Below are positions 46,400 to 55,829 of a stretch of 64,000 nt of DNA, piece after piece (position 1 is the stretch's first letter; each line of letters begins with the position of its first letter). The position numbers and the translations under genes were made by a program. The DNA is from Burkholderiales bacterium PBB1 (GTDB lineage: Bacteria; Pseudomonadota; Gammaproteobacteria; Burkholderiales; Burkholderiaceae_C). The stretch is from contig NKIN01000001.1 in the NCBI GenBank assembly GCA_002255905.1, positions 620,001 through 684,000 on the forward strand. The letters run 5' to 3'. Below the pieces are notes generated by a model that searched no databases, was not told the DNA's origin, and was given only the letters and a program-made list of their open reading frames with translations.

Positions 46400-47308
46400 T
46401 CAGCCCTTCATCGCGATTTGCGCCCCCATGGCCAGCGCGGCCACACCCAGGTGAAACGCGCTCCACCACAGATAGCGCCGCCTGGTCTTGTGCGGGGGCA
46501 GGGTAGAGATCAGGAACATGCGGCCGTCACGGGGTGCGCGCAGGAGGTTGAGTTCGCCCAACTGCCGCACCGCTCGGTGCTGCCGCTCGACCGTTTTGGT
46601 CGCCAGACGCCGTGCCAGCTCCCATTCCCGCAGGTCGATCTCACCGTCGCCGTTCAGGTCGAAGCGCTTCTTCAGTTGCACGGGGTGGGCTTTCCAGTCG
46701 GCCAGCAGCGCGCTGACATCGGCGCTGACGCTCAAGGCCTCACCCTCGCCGCGCACGGTGGTGTACTCGCCCAGCACATAGAGCTGGCTGCCGGCGAACA
46801 GCATCTCTTCGACCAACTTGTCGCCGTCGCGGTACGTCACCCGTTGCTCGGGGGCCATCACTTCGGCGTGCTCGGGGTCGACCCGGCAGGCGCCGCTGCC
46901 ATCGGACATCTCGAAGGTGGTGTGACTCGACCCGCTGTCGATCTGCCGCCATTCGCCCCGGGGCTCCTCTCGCGAATACACGCGGTAGCGGTACCAGATG
47001 CAGGGGATCTGGCTGTACGGCGTGAGTATCAGCTCGCCAGGGTCGGCCTTGGCTAGGCCTGTCACCTCGACATAGCCCTGGGCCGCAGAGCCGATGCGCG
47101 AGGTGGCGATGTCGGCGATCGCGCGGGCGCGTCGGTAGCTCGCCACACCGGCCAGGGCGCCCACCGCGAAGATCAGCCAGAGGCAGATCCGCCAGCCAGC
47201 CGTTTCGCCGAGATGCAGCCCGAAGCCGCCCACTGCTGCATAGCCGATCAAGGCCAGTTGGTGACTGTGCTGCTCACGCAGCCCGGTCAGACGAGGCAGG
47301 TTGATCAC
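46400..47308 (-). CDS. GIDE-domain membrane protein with an EF-hand
   Basis: This 302-residue protein starts at GTG (47308). Two N-terminal hydrophobic segments (about 18-34 and 41-57) are followed by a GIDE/MULAN-like cytoplasmic or periplasmic domain. That domain contains EVTGLAKADPGELILTPYSQ, PCIWYRYRVYSREE and AGSQLYVLGEY. A canonical EF-hand loop DLNGDGEIDLREWE is at 217-230, and a last membrane segment lies near residues 278-298. The E3-ligase RING seen in eukaryotic MULAN is absent. It is 19 bases downstream of lemA, a pairing seen in many bacteria. A calcium-responsive envelope role is inference. Confidence 0.75.
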   Translation of the reverse strand: MINLPRLTGLREQHSHQLALIGYAAVGGFGLHLGETAGWRICLWLIFAVGALAGVASYRRARAIADIATSRIGSAAQGYVEVTGLAKADPGELILTPYSQIPCIWYRYRVYSREEPRGEWRQIDSGSSHTTFEMSDGSGACRVDPEHAEVMAPEQRVTYRDGDKLVEEMLFAGSQLYVLGEYTTVRGEGEALSVSADVSALLADWKAHPVQLKKRFDLNGDGEIDLREWELARRLATKTVERQHRAVRQLGELNLLRAPRDGRMFLISTLPPHKTRRRYLWWSAFHLGVAALAMGAQIAMKG

Positions 47309-47327
47309 GACCGGCGCGACATCGGCC

Positions 47328-47888
47328 TCAAGGCTTGAAGCGTTGGCCGACGTCCACGTCCTTCAGTTCGTCGCCTGCGAACTGCAGCATCTCGAAGCGA
47401 TTGAACTTGAACCACTTGGCGATCAGCAGTTCGGGGAACTGCTCGATGCGAACGTTGTTGATGTTCACGCTCTCGTTGTAGAACTCGCGCCGGTCGGCGA
47501 TGGCGTTTTCGAGCCCGCTGATGCGCGATTGCAGGTGCAGGAACTGTTCATTGGCCTTGAGCTCAGGATAGGCCTCGACCAGCGCGAAAAGGCTGCCCAG
47601 GCCGCTGCGCAAGGCGCCTTCGGCGGAGCCCAGCGCACCGATGTTCTGCGATGCGCGAGCTTCGGACACGCGCGATCGCGCCTGGATCACCTTCTCCAGC
47701 GTGGCCTGCTCGTGCTGCATGTATTGCTTGCAGGTATCGACCAGCTTGGGCAGTTCATCGTGGCGCTGCTTGAGCAGCACATCGATGTTGGCCCAGGCCT
47801 TGGCCACCGCGTTCTTCACGCTCACCAGGCTGTTGAAGACGATCACGCCATACACCGCCAGGATCGCCAGCGCGATCCAGAAAATCAT
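47328..47888 (-). CDS. lemA: LemA family protein
   Basis: This 186-residue protein has an N-terminal transmembrane helix (MIFWIALAILAVYGVIVF). The LemA helical domain contains NSLVSVKNAVAKAWANIDVL, LLKQRHDELPKLVDTCKQYM, ENAIADRREFYNESVNINN and the C-terminal FKFNRFEMLQF. The open frame reaches 48203, but the ATG at 47888 gives the standard N-terminus. Biochemical function is unknown; it commonly partners GIDE-type or TPM-domain membrane proteins. The region upstream to 48066 has no gene. Confidence 0.9.
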   Translation of the reverse strand: MIFWIALAILAVYGVIVFNSLVSVKNAVAKAWANIDVLLKQRHDELPKLVDTCKQYMQHEQATLEKVIQARSRVSEARASQNIGALGSAEGALRSGLGSLFALVEAYPELKANEQFLHLQSRISGLENAIADRREFYNESVNINNVRIEQFPELLIAKWFKFNRFEMLQFAGDELKDVDVGQRFKP

Positions 47889-48066
47889 GCCCAAGCTTGT
47901 TCTCCTTGTGCTGTCATGAACTGCCGGCAGCCGATGCCTGCGCCGTGCCTTTAGTCTGCCTGTGACGTGAGGTGCCGGCGTGTCGGAGCGTTGAACTGGC
48001 GCTGTCGTTCCGTGTAGCCTGCACGCGAATGTTGTTCGAGGTTTCGCTCGGTGATCAGCGAGCGCC

Positions 48067-48939
48067 TCAGGACTTGGTGACGGCGACGGTCCCTGTGGCG
48101 CCTCCTGATCGGCGCCGGTAATGGGCCTTGACCTGGCTGGCGGCCAGGGCCAGGATGAAGCCCACCGTCTGCACCATGACGATGGTGGGGCCGGTAGCCG
48201 CATCGAGGTGAAAGCTCGCGATCGTGCCGATCACGCAGGACGACACCGCAGCTGCCACGGCGATCATGCTCAGCCGGCCGAACTGCTTGGCGAGCAGGAA
48301 GCCGATGGCGCCTGGCGTGATCAGCATCGCGATCACCAGGATCACACCGACGGCCTTGAGCGAGGCCACGATGGCCAGCGCGACCAAGGCCAGCAAGCCA
48401 TAGTGCAGCATTCCCACCGACAGCCCCATCGCCCGGGCATGTGCGGCATCGAAACAAAACAGCAGCAGGTCGCGTCGCTTGGCGATCACGATCGCGCTGA
48501 CGGGCACGGCGATCAGCGCCGTGTCGATCACATCAGACCAGCGCACACCCAGCATGTTGCCGAACAGGATGTGATTCAGATGTTGATCGGAATCCACCTT
48601 GACGAACAGCACCAGGCCCAGGGCGAACATGCCCGAGAACACGATCGCCATCACCGAGTCTTCCTTCACGCGGCAATGTTCACGCAGGTAGGCCGATCCG
48701 GTGGTGCAGACCAGACCAGCGACGAATGCCCCGATCACGAGCGGGATGGACCACAGGTAAGCCAGCACGATGCCGGGCAGCACGGCGTGCGAGATCGCGT
48801 CGCCCATCAGCGACCAGCCCTTGAGCACCAGATAGCAAGACAGCAGCGCGCAGACCGTGCCCACCAGCACGGCGACCACGAGCCCGCGTTGCATGAATTC
48901 ATGCGTCAAGGGTTCGGCAAACCAACGCAGCAGATTCAT
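48067..48939 (-). CDS. sitD: Manganese/iron ABC transporter permease (second)
   Basis: This 290-residue ABC-3 family permease has about eight membrane helices. Family segments include LLSCYLVLKGWSLMGDAISH, LPGIVLAYLWSIPLV and VGVILVIAMLITPGAIGFLL. Its ATG at 48939 overlaps the stop of the first permease by four bases. The longer open frame upstream is an out-of-frame shadow of that gene. Together with the preceding permease it forms the membrane channel of the importer. Confidence 0.88.
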   Translation of the reverse strand: MNLLRWFAEPLTHEFMQRGLVVAVLVGTVCALLSCYLVLKGWSLMGDAISHAVLPGIVLAYLWSIPLVIGAFVAGLVCTTGSAYLREHCRVKEDSVMAIVFSGMFALGLVLFVKVDSDQHLNHILFGNMLGVRWSDVIDTALIAVPVSAIVIAKRRDLLLFCFDAAHARAMGLSVGMLHYGLLALVALAIVASLKAVGVILVIAMLITPGAIGFLLAKQFGRLSMIAVAAAVSSCVIGTIASFHLDAATGPTIVMVQTVGFILALAASQVKAHYRRRSGGATGTVAVTKS

Positions 48940-49802
48940 GTCGTGCTGCCCGCGGCACGTTGCGCAGCGTTTCTGCGCCAGGTTGCCAGCCGCCCGTGCT
49001 TGGGTGCGAAGACAAACGCCGCGAGGAACACCAGCGTCTGAAACACGACGATCAAACCGCCAGTCGCGCCGTCGAGAAAGTAGCTGGCATAGGCTCCCAG
49101 CCCACCGCACAGCACACCGACCGTCATGGCCAGCAGGATCATGCGGTCGAAGCGGTCGGTCAGCAGGTAGGCGGTGGCCCCCGGGGTCACGACCATGGCG
49201 ATCACGAGGATGGCGCCCACCGTCTGCAGCGCTGCCACCGTGCAGGCGGAGAGCAGAACGAAGAACAGGATGCTCAGCCGCAGTGGATTGATCCCGACCA
49301 CCCGCGCCTGCGCCTCGTCGAAGAACGCCAGCATCAGATCCTTCCACTTCGCGCCAAGCACCACGAGCGACACGGCCGCGATCACGATCACCTGGTTCGC
49401 GTCCTCGTCGGCGATCGCGAGGATGTTGCCGTAGATCACGGACTGCAGGTTGACCGAGGTCGGGTTCATCGACACCAGGAACAGCCCGAACGCGAACAGG
49501 CTGGTGAAGATGATGCCGATGACGGCGTCCTCGCGCAGCAGCGTGATGCGCTTGACCGCGAGGATCGACACCGCGGCCAGCAGTCCGGACACGAAAGCGC
49601 CCACGGCATAGGGCAGCCCCACGAGGAACGCGATGGCCACGCCGGGCACCACGGCGTGCGACAGCGCGTCGCCCATCAGCGCCCATCGCTTCATGACGAG
49701 ATAGCACGACAGAAAGGCGCAGACGCCCGCCACCAGGGCGCTGACCCAGATCGCCTTGAACATGTAGCTGTAATGAAACGGCTCGAGAAGCAGGTCGATC
49801 AC
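48936..49802 (-). CDS. sitC: Manganese/iron ABC transporter permease (first)
   Basis: This 288-residue ABC-3 permease starts at a GTG (49802) that overlaps the ATPase stop as GTGA. Motifs parallel the second permease: [39 protein letters not shown] and [20 protein letters not shown]. The two permeases are clearly paralogous and probably arose by duplication. An upstream in-frame extension to 50099 is a shadow of the ATPase gene. Confidence 0.88.
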   Translation of the reverse strand: MIDLLLEPFHYSYMFKAIWVSALVAGVCAFLSCYLVMKRWALMGDALSHAVVPGVAIAFLVGLPYAVGAFVSGLLAAVSILAVKRITLLREDAVIGIIFTSLFAFGLFLVSMNPTSVNLQSVIYGNILAIADEDANQVIVIAAVSLVVLGAKWKDLMLAFFDEAQARVVGINPLRLSILFFVLLSACTVAALQTVGAILVIAMVVTPGATAYLLTDRFDRMILLAMTVGVLCGGLGAYASYFLDGATGGLIVVFQTLVFLAAFVFAPKHGRLATWRRNAAQRAAGSTT

Positions 49803-50722
49803 TGCTGGCCCTCGCGTTCGCGGTCGAAGATGGCCGGATCGGCTTTCTCGCCATAGAAAACCAGCGGCCGCTCGTCGTCGGTCAGCACGGTGACGGAGCG
49901 CGTGTCGGCGTCGTCGTGCAAGTCGCTGCCGCCCAGCCGGATGTGACGCAGCACACCGCCAAATGCCGTGGCGAGGTTGTCCTCGGTGAATACCACCGCA
50001 GTGGGCCCGTAAGCCAGCACCGTGCGGTTGAAGAGGATCACCTGATCGCAGAAGTTGGGAACCGAGCCCAGGTTGTGGGTGGACACCAGCATCAGGCAAC
50101 CCCGATCCCGCATGCCTCGCATCAGCGCGATGATCGCGTCCTCGGTCTTGACATCGACGCCGGTGAACGGTTCGTCCAGCAGGATGACCGTGGCCTCCTG
50201 TGCCAGCGCCCGCGCCAGGAAGACCCGCTTTCGCTGCCCCCCCGACAGCTCACCGATCTGCCGGCCTGCGTAGGCGCTCATGCCGACGCGATCGAGCGCG
50301 TCGGCCACGGCGACATGGTCCGCGCGGGATGCCATCCGCAGGATGTTCATGTGCCCGTAGCGACCCATCATCACCACATCGCGCACCAGCACCGGGAAGG
50401 TCCAGTCCACGTCCTCGCTCTGCGGGACGTAGGCCACCAGGCCCCGGGAGAGTGCCTCATGAACCGGCAGCCCCGAGATGGAGACACTCCCGCTGGCGGG
50501 GGTCAGGAAGCCCATCAGGGTCTTGAACAGCGTCGATTTGCCCGAGCCGTTGATCCCGACCAGCGCGCAGATCGACGAGGCGCCAAGCTCGAAACTGGCG
50601 TTCTCGATGGCGCGCACGCCGTTCGAGTACGAGACGGAAATGTCCGAGACGCGCAGCCCCGCTGCGGGAGGGGCGGCCGAGGCCAGCACCGAGCGGCCGA
50701 ACGCCAGCATCCGGCTGATCAT
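49799..50722 (-). CDS. sitB: Manganese/iron ABC transporter ATP-binding protein
   Basis: This 307-residue ATPase has Walker [10 protein letters not shown] at 56-64, a Q-loop VPQSEDVDW, signature [15 protein letters not shown], Walker [13 protein letters not shown] and a switch His in VSTHNL. The Q-loop DVDWTFP is typical of metal-uptake (MntB/SitB/ZnuC) ATPases. A C-terminal extension of about 45 residues after LRHIRLGG is longer than usual. The ATG at 50722 overlaps the substrate-binding protein stop (ATGA). Confidence 0.9.
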   Translation of the reverse strand: MISRMLAFGRSVLASAAPPAAGLRVSDISVSYSNGVRAIENASFELGASSICALVGINGSGKSTLFKTLMGFLTPASGSVSISGLPVHEALSRGLVAYVPQSEDVDWTFPVLVRDVVMMGRYGHMNILRMASRADHVAVADALDRVGMSAYAGRQIGELSGGQRKRVFLARALAQEATVILLDEPFTGVDVKTEDAIIALMRGMRDRGCLMLVSTHNLGSVPNFCDQVILFNRTVLAYGPTAVVFTEDNLATAFGGVLRHIRLGGSDLHDDADTRSVTVLTDDERPLVFYGEKADPAIFDREREGQQ

Positions 50723-51654
50723 TGGCCGAAGCCGTTGGCAATGGTGTCCACGGTCACCTCGAGTAGCTTCAAATAGGTCGGTACAGCGCCCGTCTTGGCC
50801 GAAAGCGAGTCCACATAGAGGACCCCGCCATAGCGGGCCCCCGTCTCCCTCGCCACTTGCCGCGCCGGCTTGTCCGACACCGTGCTCTCGCTGAAGACAA
50901 CAGGAATCGCATTTTTGCGCACCAGGTCGATCAGGCGGCGAACCTGTTGCGGCGAACCCTGCTCGTCCGCGTTGATGGGCCAGAGATAGGCCTCGCGCCA
51001 GCCGAAGTCCCGGGTGAGGTAGCCGAACGCGCCCTCGCTGCTCACCAGCCACCGCTGCGCTTCAGGCACCTTGGACAACCGCGCTTTCAGCGGTGCGGCG
51101 AGGGCCCGGATCTGGTCCGAGTAGGCGGCAGCGTTCCTGGCGTACACCTCGGCATTGGCAGGATCGGCCTGGGCAAGCGCCTTGCGGATGTTGCCCACGT
51201 AGATCAGCGCGCTCGAGGTCGACATCCAGGCATGCGGGTTCGGCCTGCCGAGGTAAGGGCCTTCGCGAATGCCGATCGGGACGATGCCGTCGCTGACCAC
51301 GGCGCTGCGCACGTTCTTCACGTTGTCGTAGAACTTCTCGAACCAGCGCTCCAGATTCAGCCCGTTCCACAGAACCAGATCGGCAGACTGCGCTTTCACC
51401 ACGTCCAGCGGCGTGGGTTGGTAGTCGTGGATCTCGGCGCCGGGCTTGGTGATGGATTCGACGATCGCGGCTGTTCCAGCCACGTTCTGTGCGATGTCCT
51501 GGATCACCGTGAAGGTGGTCACCACCCGCAGCGGCTTTCGGGCCTGCGCAAGCGCTGGCGGCCCCACGGACAGGAGCGCCACAGCGGCCGCACAAGCGCC
51601 AACCACCGAGCGGCGGGATACAGGAGGGCAATGAGGCAGCGAGATCGGATTCAT
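50719..51654 (-). CDS. sitA: Manganese/iron ABC transporter substrate-binding protein
   Basis: This 311-residue cluster A-I metal-binding protein has putative ligands H76 (EIHDYQPTP), H141 (PNPHAWMS), E207 (SSEGAFGYL) and D282 (LYVDSLS). Glu at the third position, rather than the His of zinc-specific ZnuA, points to Mn2+ or Fe2+. The signal peptide carries twin arginines ([16 protein letters not shown]), so Tat export is possible. I chose the ATG at 51654. A GTG at 51705 is in frame, but neither has a strong Shine-Dalgarno. It is first in sitABCD, all four genes being overlapped by four bases. Confidence 0.88.
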   Translation of the reverse strand: MNPISLPHCPPVSRRSVVGACAAAVALLSVGPPALAQARKPLRVVTTFTVIQDIAQNVAGTAAIVESITKPGAEIHDYQPTPLDVVKAQSADLVLWNGLNLERWFEKFYDNVKNVRSAVVSDGIVPIGIREGPYLGRPNPHAWMSTSSALIYVGNIRKALAQADPANAEVYARNAAAYSDQIRALAAPLKARLSKVPEAQRWLVSSEGAFGYLTRDFGWREAYLWPINADEQGSPQQVRRLIDLVRKNAIPVVFSESTVSDKPARQVARETGARYGGVLYVDSLSAKTGAVPTYLKLLEVTVDTIANGFGQ

Positions 51655-51786
51655 GGGGCGGGCCGGGAGCGCAAGCGCCGTATTGTCGGGTGGAGTGCGC
51701 CGCACAGATCACAGCAGGGGCACGGGGAGCATCAACCCGACCGTCGCCGGCGGTCGAATCTGCCGTGGCGGGGGCTGCAGGTGTGG

Positions 51787-53031
51787 TCAGGCTGCTGCCG
51801 TTGCCGCGGGAAGTCGCGCCTCGCGGATCGGCAGGTTGACGAACGCGGCGGCCAGGGCGAGCGCAGCGTCGGCCCACCACATCCAGGCGTAGCTGCCGGT
51901 CTGCACCACCGTGAGCCCACCCAGCCACGCGCCGAAGAAGCCGCCGATCTGGTGGCTGAGCAGCGTCAGGCCGAACAGCGTGGCGAGGTAGCGCGTGCCG
52001 AACAGCTTGGCCGTCAGCCCGGCCGTGGGAGGCACGGTGGCCAGCCAGGTGGTGCCGAGCACCGCGGCGAAGACATAGAACGTCCAGGGTTCCTTGGGTG
52101 CAGCCATGTAGGCCAGGATGGCCAGCGCACGCGTCGCGTACATCCAGAACAGCAGCATCTTCATCCGCACCCGGTTGCCTAACGCGCCAGCGGCGAGGCT
52201 GCCGCCGATGTTGGCCAACCCGATGATGGCCAGCGAGGTGGCGGCGACGTTGGTACCCAGACCGCACAGATTCACCTCGCCCGGCAGGTGCGTGACCAGG
52301 AAGGCGATGTGGAAGCCGCAGGTGAAAAAACCGGCATGCAGGCACCAGTAGCTGCGGTCGCGCAGCGCAACCCGCAGCTGCTGGCGCAGTGGCATCTCGG
52401 CAGCTGCAGCGGGCCGGTCCGAAGCCTGTTGCACCGGCTTCTTCCCCTCGCCGCGGAGCCACCACGCCATCGGTGCAGTGGTGAGCGCCGCCGCAGCCAT
52501 CATCCACATGGCGTGCATCCAGCCGAAAGACGACATCACCGCCTGGTTCAGCGGGGCGAACACGAACTGCCCGAAGCTGCCACCGGCGTTGATGAAGCCA
52601 CTGGCGAACGAGCGCCGCTCCGGCGGCAGCCGGCGAGCCGTCGCGCCGATCAGGATTGAGAAGCTGCCACCACCGGCGCCGGCCGCGCTCAACACGCCCA
52701 GCGCGACGATCAGCCCCCACTCGCTCGTCACCTGGGTCGTCAGCACCGAACCCGCGGCCAACAGCACTGCGCCCATCACGATCACGCGCCCCGGACCCCA
52801 TCGGTCGGCCACTGCACCGAAGACGGGTTGCGCTGCGCCCCAGACAAACTGACCGATCGCCATCGCGAAGCTGATGGTGGCGATGCCCAGCCCGGTGTGG
52901 GTGTTCAGTGGCGAGACAAACAGCCCCATCGACTGCCGGGTGCCCATCGTGATCATCAGGATGGCAGCAGCCACCAGCATGAAAAGCCAGGGGTTGCGGG
53001 GGATGACAGAACCTGGCTGTTGAGACGGCAT
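51787..53031 (-). CDS. MFS transporter
   Basis: This 414-residue protein has about twelve hydrophobic segments. The start at 53031 (MPSQQPG) precedes the first helix directly. RQSMGLFVSPLNTHTGLG, FGAVADRWGPGRVIVMG and the conserved ERRSFASGFINAGGSFGQF segment place it near the oxalate/formate antiporter and monocarboxylate-type MFS carriers. A carboxylate substrate is therefore suggested, but only by resemblance. It is downstream of the formate-tetrahydrofolate ligase gene by 28 bases on the same strand, so co-transcription is likely and a C1-acid substrate such as formate would make sense. Confidence 0.7.
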   Translation of the reverse strand: MPSQQPGSVIPRNPWLFMLVAAAILMITMGTRQSMGLFVSPLNTHTGLGIATISFAMAIGQFVWGAAQPVFGAVADRWGPGRVIVMGAVLLAAGSVLTTQVTSEWGLIVALGVLSAAGAGGGSFSILIGATARRLPPERRSFASGFINAGGSFGQFVFAPLNQAVMSSFGWMHAMWMMAAAALTTAPMAWWLRGEGKKPVQQASDRPAAAAEMPLRQQLRVALRDRSYWCLHAGFFTCGFHIAFLVTHLPGEVNLCGLGTNVAATSLAIIGLANIGGSLAAGALGNRVRMKMLLFWMYATRALAILAYMAAPKEPWTFYVFAAVLGTTWLATVPPTAGLTAKLFGTRYLATLFGLTLLSHQIGGFFGAWLGGLTVVQTGSYAWMWWADAALALAAAFVNLPIREARLPAATAAA

Positions 53032-53059
53032 GGGGTTCGATTCAATCACATAGAGGCGG

Positions 53060-54733
53060 TCAGAACAGCCCCGAGATTCGCCCGTCATCATCGATGTCGA
53101 TGCGTTCGGCAGCGGGTGCTGCCGGCAGGCCGGGCATCGTCATCATGTCGCCGCAGATCGCGACAACGAAGCCGGCGCCGTTGGCGAGCCGCACCTCGCG
53201 CACATTCAGGGTGTGGCCCGTGGGGGCGCCACGCAGCGACGGGTCGGCCGAGAACGACATCTGCGTCTTGGCCATGCACACCGGGAAATGGCCATGGTCG
53301 GCGTTCCATTCCTCCAGCTGCCTGCGTGCGGCCTCGGCGAACGTGACCTGTCCTGCACCATAGATCTTGGTGGCCACCGCGGTGATCTTGTCCATCAGCG
53401 TGTCGCTGTCCTGGTAGACGACGCGGTGGTGTCCGTGGAAGTTCTGGGCCAGATCGACCACCGTGTGTGCCAGCGTCTCGGCACCGCGTCCACCTTCGGC
53501 CCAGTGACGTGCGACCACGAAGCGGGCCCCCAGCGCCTCGACGCGGCCCTTCAGCAGCGCGATCTCCGCCTCGGTGTCTGCGGTGAAGTGGTTGACGGAC
53601 ACCACGCACGGCAGGCCGTAGTGTTCGGTGATGTTGCGCAGGTGACGCTCGAGGTTGACGATCCCTTGCTCAAGGGCTGCCAGGTTCTCCTGGTTCAGCT
53701 CCTCCTTCTTCACGCCACCGTGGAATTTCAGCGCACGGATGGTGGCCACCAGCACCACTGCCGCGGGGTGCAACCCGGCCATGCGGCACTTGATGTCGAT
53801 GAACTTCTCGGCGCCCAGATCGGCGCCGAAACCGGCCTCCGTGACCACGTAGTCGGCCAGCTTGAGTCCGGCCTTGGTGGCGGTGACGGAATTGCAGCCG
53901 TGTGCGATGTTGGCGAACGGCCCGCCGTGGATGATGGCCGGGTTGTTCTCGAGTGTCTGCACCAGGTTCGGCTTGATCGCGTCCTTCAGCAGCGCTGCCA
54001 TCGCGCCGTGCGCCTTCAACTCGCGCGCGAAGACCGGCCGCCTGTCCCCCTGGGTGTAGCCAATGATGATGCGGCCCAGGCGTTCCTTCAGGTCGTGGCG
54101 TGACAGTGCCAGGCACAGGATGGCCATCACCTCCGAGGCGACCACGATGTCGTAGCCGTCTTCGCGCAGGAAGCCGTTGGCCGTGCCACCCAGGCCGACG
54201 ACGATCTTGCGCAGCGCCCGATCGTTCATGTCGGCGACGCGCTTCCAGGCGATCAGCCGCGGATCGATGCGCAGCGCATTGCCGTGGTGGATGTGGTTGT
54301 CGATCAGCGCCGACAGCAGGTTGTGCGCCGCGGCAATCGCGTGGAAATCGCCGGTGAAATGCAGGTTGATGTCTTCCATCGGCACGATCTGCGCGTGCCC
54401 GCCGCCGGCCGCGCCGCCCTTGAGGCCGAACACCGGGCCCAGTGAGGGCTCTCGCAGGCAGATCATGGCTTTCTTGCCGATGCGGTTCAGCGCATCGCCG
54501 AGGCCCACGGTGGTGGTGGTCTTGCCTTCACCGGCGGGCGTCGGGCTGATGGCGGTCACCAGGATCAACTTGCCGTCGTGGCGGCCCTTCAGGCTGTCCA
54601 GGTACTCCAGCGAAATCTTGGCCTTGTAGTGGCCGTAGGGTTCGAGGGCGTCTTCGGGCACACCGATGCGCTCTGCCACCTGGGTGATGCGCTGCATCGT
54701 GGCGCGTTGCGCGATGTCGAGATCGGAAGGCAT
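53060..54733 (-). CDS. fhs: Formate-tetrahydrofolate ligase
   Basis: This 557-residue enzyme joins formate to tetrahydrofolate with ATP to give 10-formyl-H4F (also called FtfL). The nucleotide-binding segment [20 protein letters not shown], the [20 protein letters not shown] region and the late MPGLPAAPA motif are typical. The start is the ATG at 54733. Fourteen upstream codons in the open frame lack support. It is divergent from hprA-mtdA-fchA across 124 bases, which together make the H4F branch of C1 assimilation. Confidence 0.95.
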   Translation of the reverse strand: MPSDLDIAQRATMQRITQVAERIGVPEDALEPYGHYKAKISLEYLDSLKGRHDGKLILVTAISPTPAGEGKTTTTVGLGDALNRIGKKAMICLREPSLGPVFGLKGGAAGGGHAQIVPMEDINLHFTGDFHAIAAAHNLLSALIDNHIHHGNALRIDPRLIAWKRVADMNDRALRKIVVGLGGTANGFLREDGYDIVVASEVMAILCLALSRHDLKERLGRIIIGYTQGDRRPVFARELKAHGAMAALLKDAIKPNLVQTLENNPAIIHGGPFANIAHGCNSVTATKAGLKLADYVVTEAGFGADLGAEKFIDIKCRMAGLHPAAVVLVATIRALKFHGGVKKEELNQENLAALEQGIVNLERHLRNITEHYGLPCVVSVNHFTADTEAEIALLKGRVEALGARFVVARHWAEGGRGAETLAHTVVDLAQNFHGHHRVVYQDSDTLMDKITAVATKIYGAGQVTFAEAARRQLEEWNADHGHFPVCMAKTQMSFSADPSLRGAPTGHTLNVREVRLANGAGFVVAICGDMMTMPGLPAAPAAERIDIDDDGRISGLF

Positions 54734-54857
54734 GAGGTGTCCGTGGTGCGTGGTTTGGCAACGTGATGCCATCACAGGATTTTGATCGAGCCTGCCGCCC
54801 GATTCGCGCGATCATTCGGAGAGTTCACGCTTGAGCACCCCTGACGCTTTTTCGATC
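54734..54857. other. Divergent control region of the C1 genes
   Basis: These 124 bases separate the starts of fhs and hprA and must contain promoters in both directions. I see no clear consensus promoter or dyad. An in-frame TTG at 54831 could extend hprA by nine residues, but the ATG at 54858 gives the usual N-terminus. Confidence 0.3.
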
Positions 54858-55808
54858 ATGACCGAACACCTGGTTTTCCTCGACCGTTCCACGCTGCAGG
54901 CGACGCTGCGGAGCCCGTCTTTCGACCACACCTGGGCGGAACACGCCACCACCACGCTCGACCAGACCGTGGCCCGGCTGCGAGACGCCACCATCGCGCT
55001 GACCAACAAGGCGCCGCTGCGTGCCGAGGCGCTTGCCCAGTTGCCCCGCCTCAAGCTGATCGCGGTGGCCGCCACCGGCTACGACATCGTCGATGTGGCC
55101 GCCTGCCGCGAGCGCGGCATCGCGGTATGCAACATCCGCAACTACGCGGTGCACACCGTGCCGGAGCATGTGCTCGCGCTGATCCTGGCGCTGCGTCGCA
55201 ACCTGTTTGCCTACCGGGCCGACGTCGAGCGCGGTCGCTGGCAGCAGTGCGAGCAGTTCTGCTTTTTCGACCACCCGATCGGTGATCTGCACGGCAGCAC
55301 GATGGGCATCATCGGTGGCGGCGCGCTGGGGCAGGGCACAGCGGCGCTGGCGCGCGCCTTCGGCATGCGGGTGCGCTTTGCCGAGATCACCCCGGGCGCG
55401 CCCGCGCGCGCGGACCGCGTGCCGCTGAGCCAGGTGCTGGCCGAGGCCGACGTGATCTCGCTGCATTGCCCGCTGACGCCTGCGACCCGACACCTGATCG
55501 GGCCCGAGCAACTGCGTCAAATGAAGCGCAGCGCGATCCTGATCAACACCTCGCGCGGGGGTCTGGTCGATGAGTCGGCGCTGGCCACCGCGCTCACCGA
55601 AGGCTGGATTGCCGGCGCCGGGTTCGATGTCCTGACCAGCGAGCCGCCAACGCAGGGCAATCCGTTGCTGGAGCTGCGGTTGCCGAACTTCATCCTGACC
55701 CCGCACGTGGCCTGGGCCTCCAAGGACGCCATGCAGGCACTGGCCGATCAGCTCATCGACAATATCGAGTCGTTCGTCCGAGGCACTCCCCAGAACCTGG
55801 TGACCTGA
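54858..55808 (+). CDS. hprA: Hydroxypyruvate reductase / glycerate dehydrogenase
   Basis: This 316-residue member of the D-2-hydroxyacid dehydrogenase family reduces hydroxypyruvate to glycerate with NADH in the serine cycle. The match to methylotroph HprA is visible in LKLIAVAATGYDIVDVAAC and NIRNYAVHTVPEHV. NAD-binding MGIIGGGALGQG is present, with catalytic Arg in NTSRGGLVDE, Glu in DVLTSEPP and His in LTPHVAWASKDAM. Read from the ATG at 54858. It leads the hprA-mtdA-fchA operon, an order known from methylotrophs. Confidence 0.9.
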   Translation: MTEHLVFLDRSTLQATLRSPSFDHTWAEHATTTLDQTVARLRDATIALTNKAPLRAEALAQLPRLKLIAVAATGYDIVDVAACRERGIAVCNIRNYAVHTVPEHVLALILALRRNLFAYRADVERGRWQQCEQFCFFDHPIGDLHGSTMGIIGGGALGQGTAALARAFGMRVRFAEITPGAPARADRVPLSQVLAEADVISLHCPLTPATRHLIGPEQLRQMKRSAILINTSRGGLVDESALATALTEGWIAGAGFDVLTSEPPTQGNPLLELRLPNFILTPHVAWASKDAMQALADQLIDNIESFVRGTPQNLVT

Positions 55809-55829
55809 GCGGTCGCCGAGAGCACCCCC

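Noticed and set aside
45998-46506. Possible small genes in the gap upstream of the acyltransferase
   Set aside because: The plus-strand 153-codon and minus-strand 86-codon frames have no ribosome-binding site or domain. The former runs into the GIDE gene on the opposite strand.
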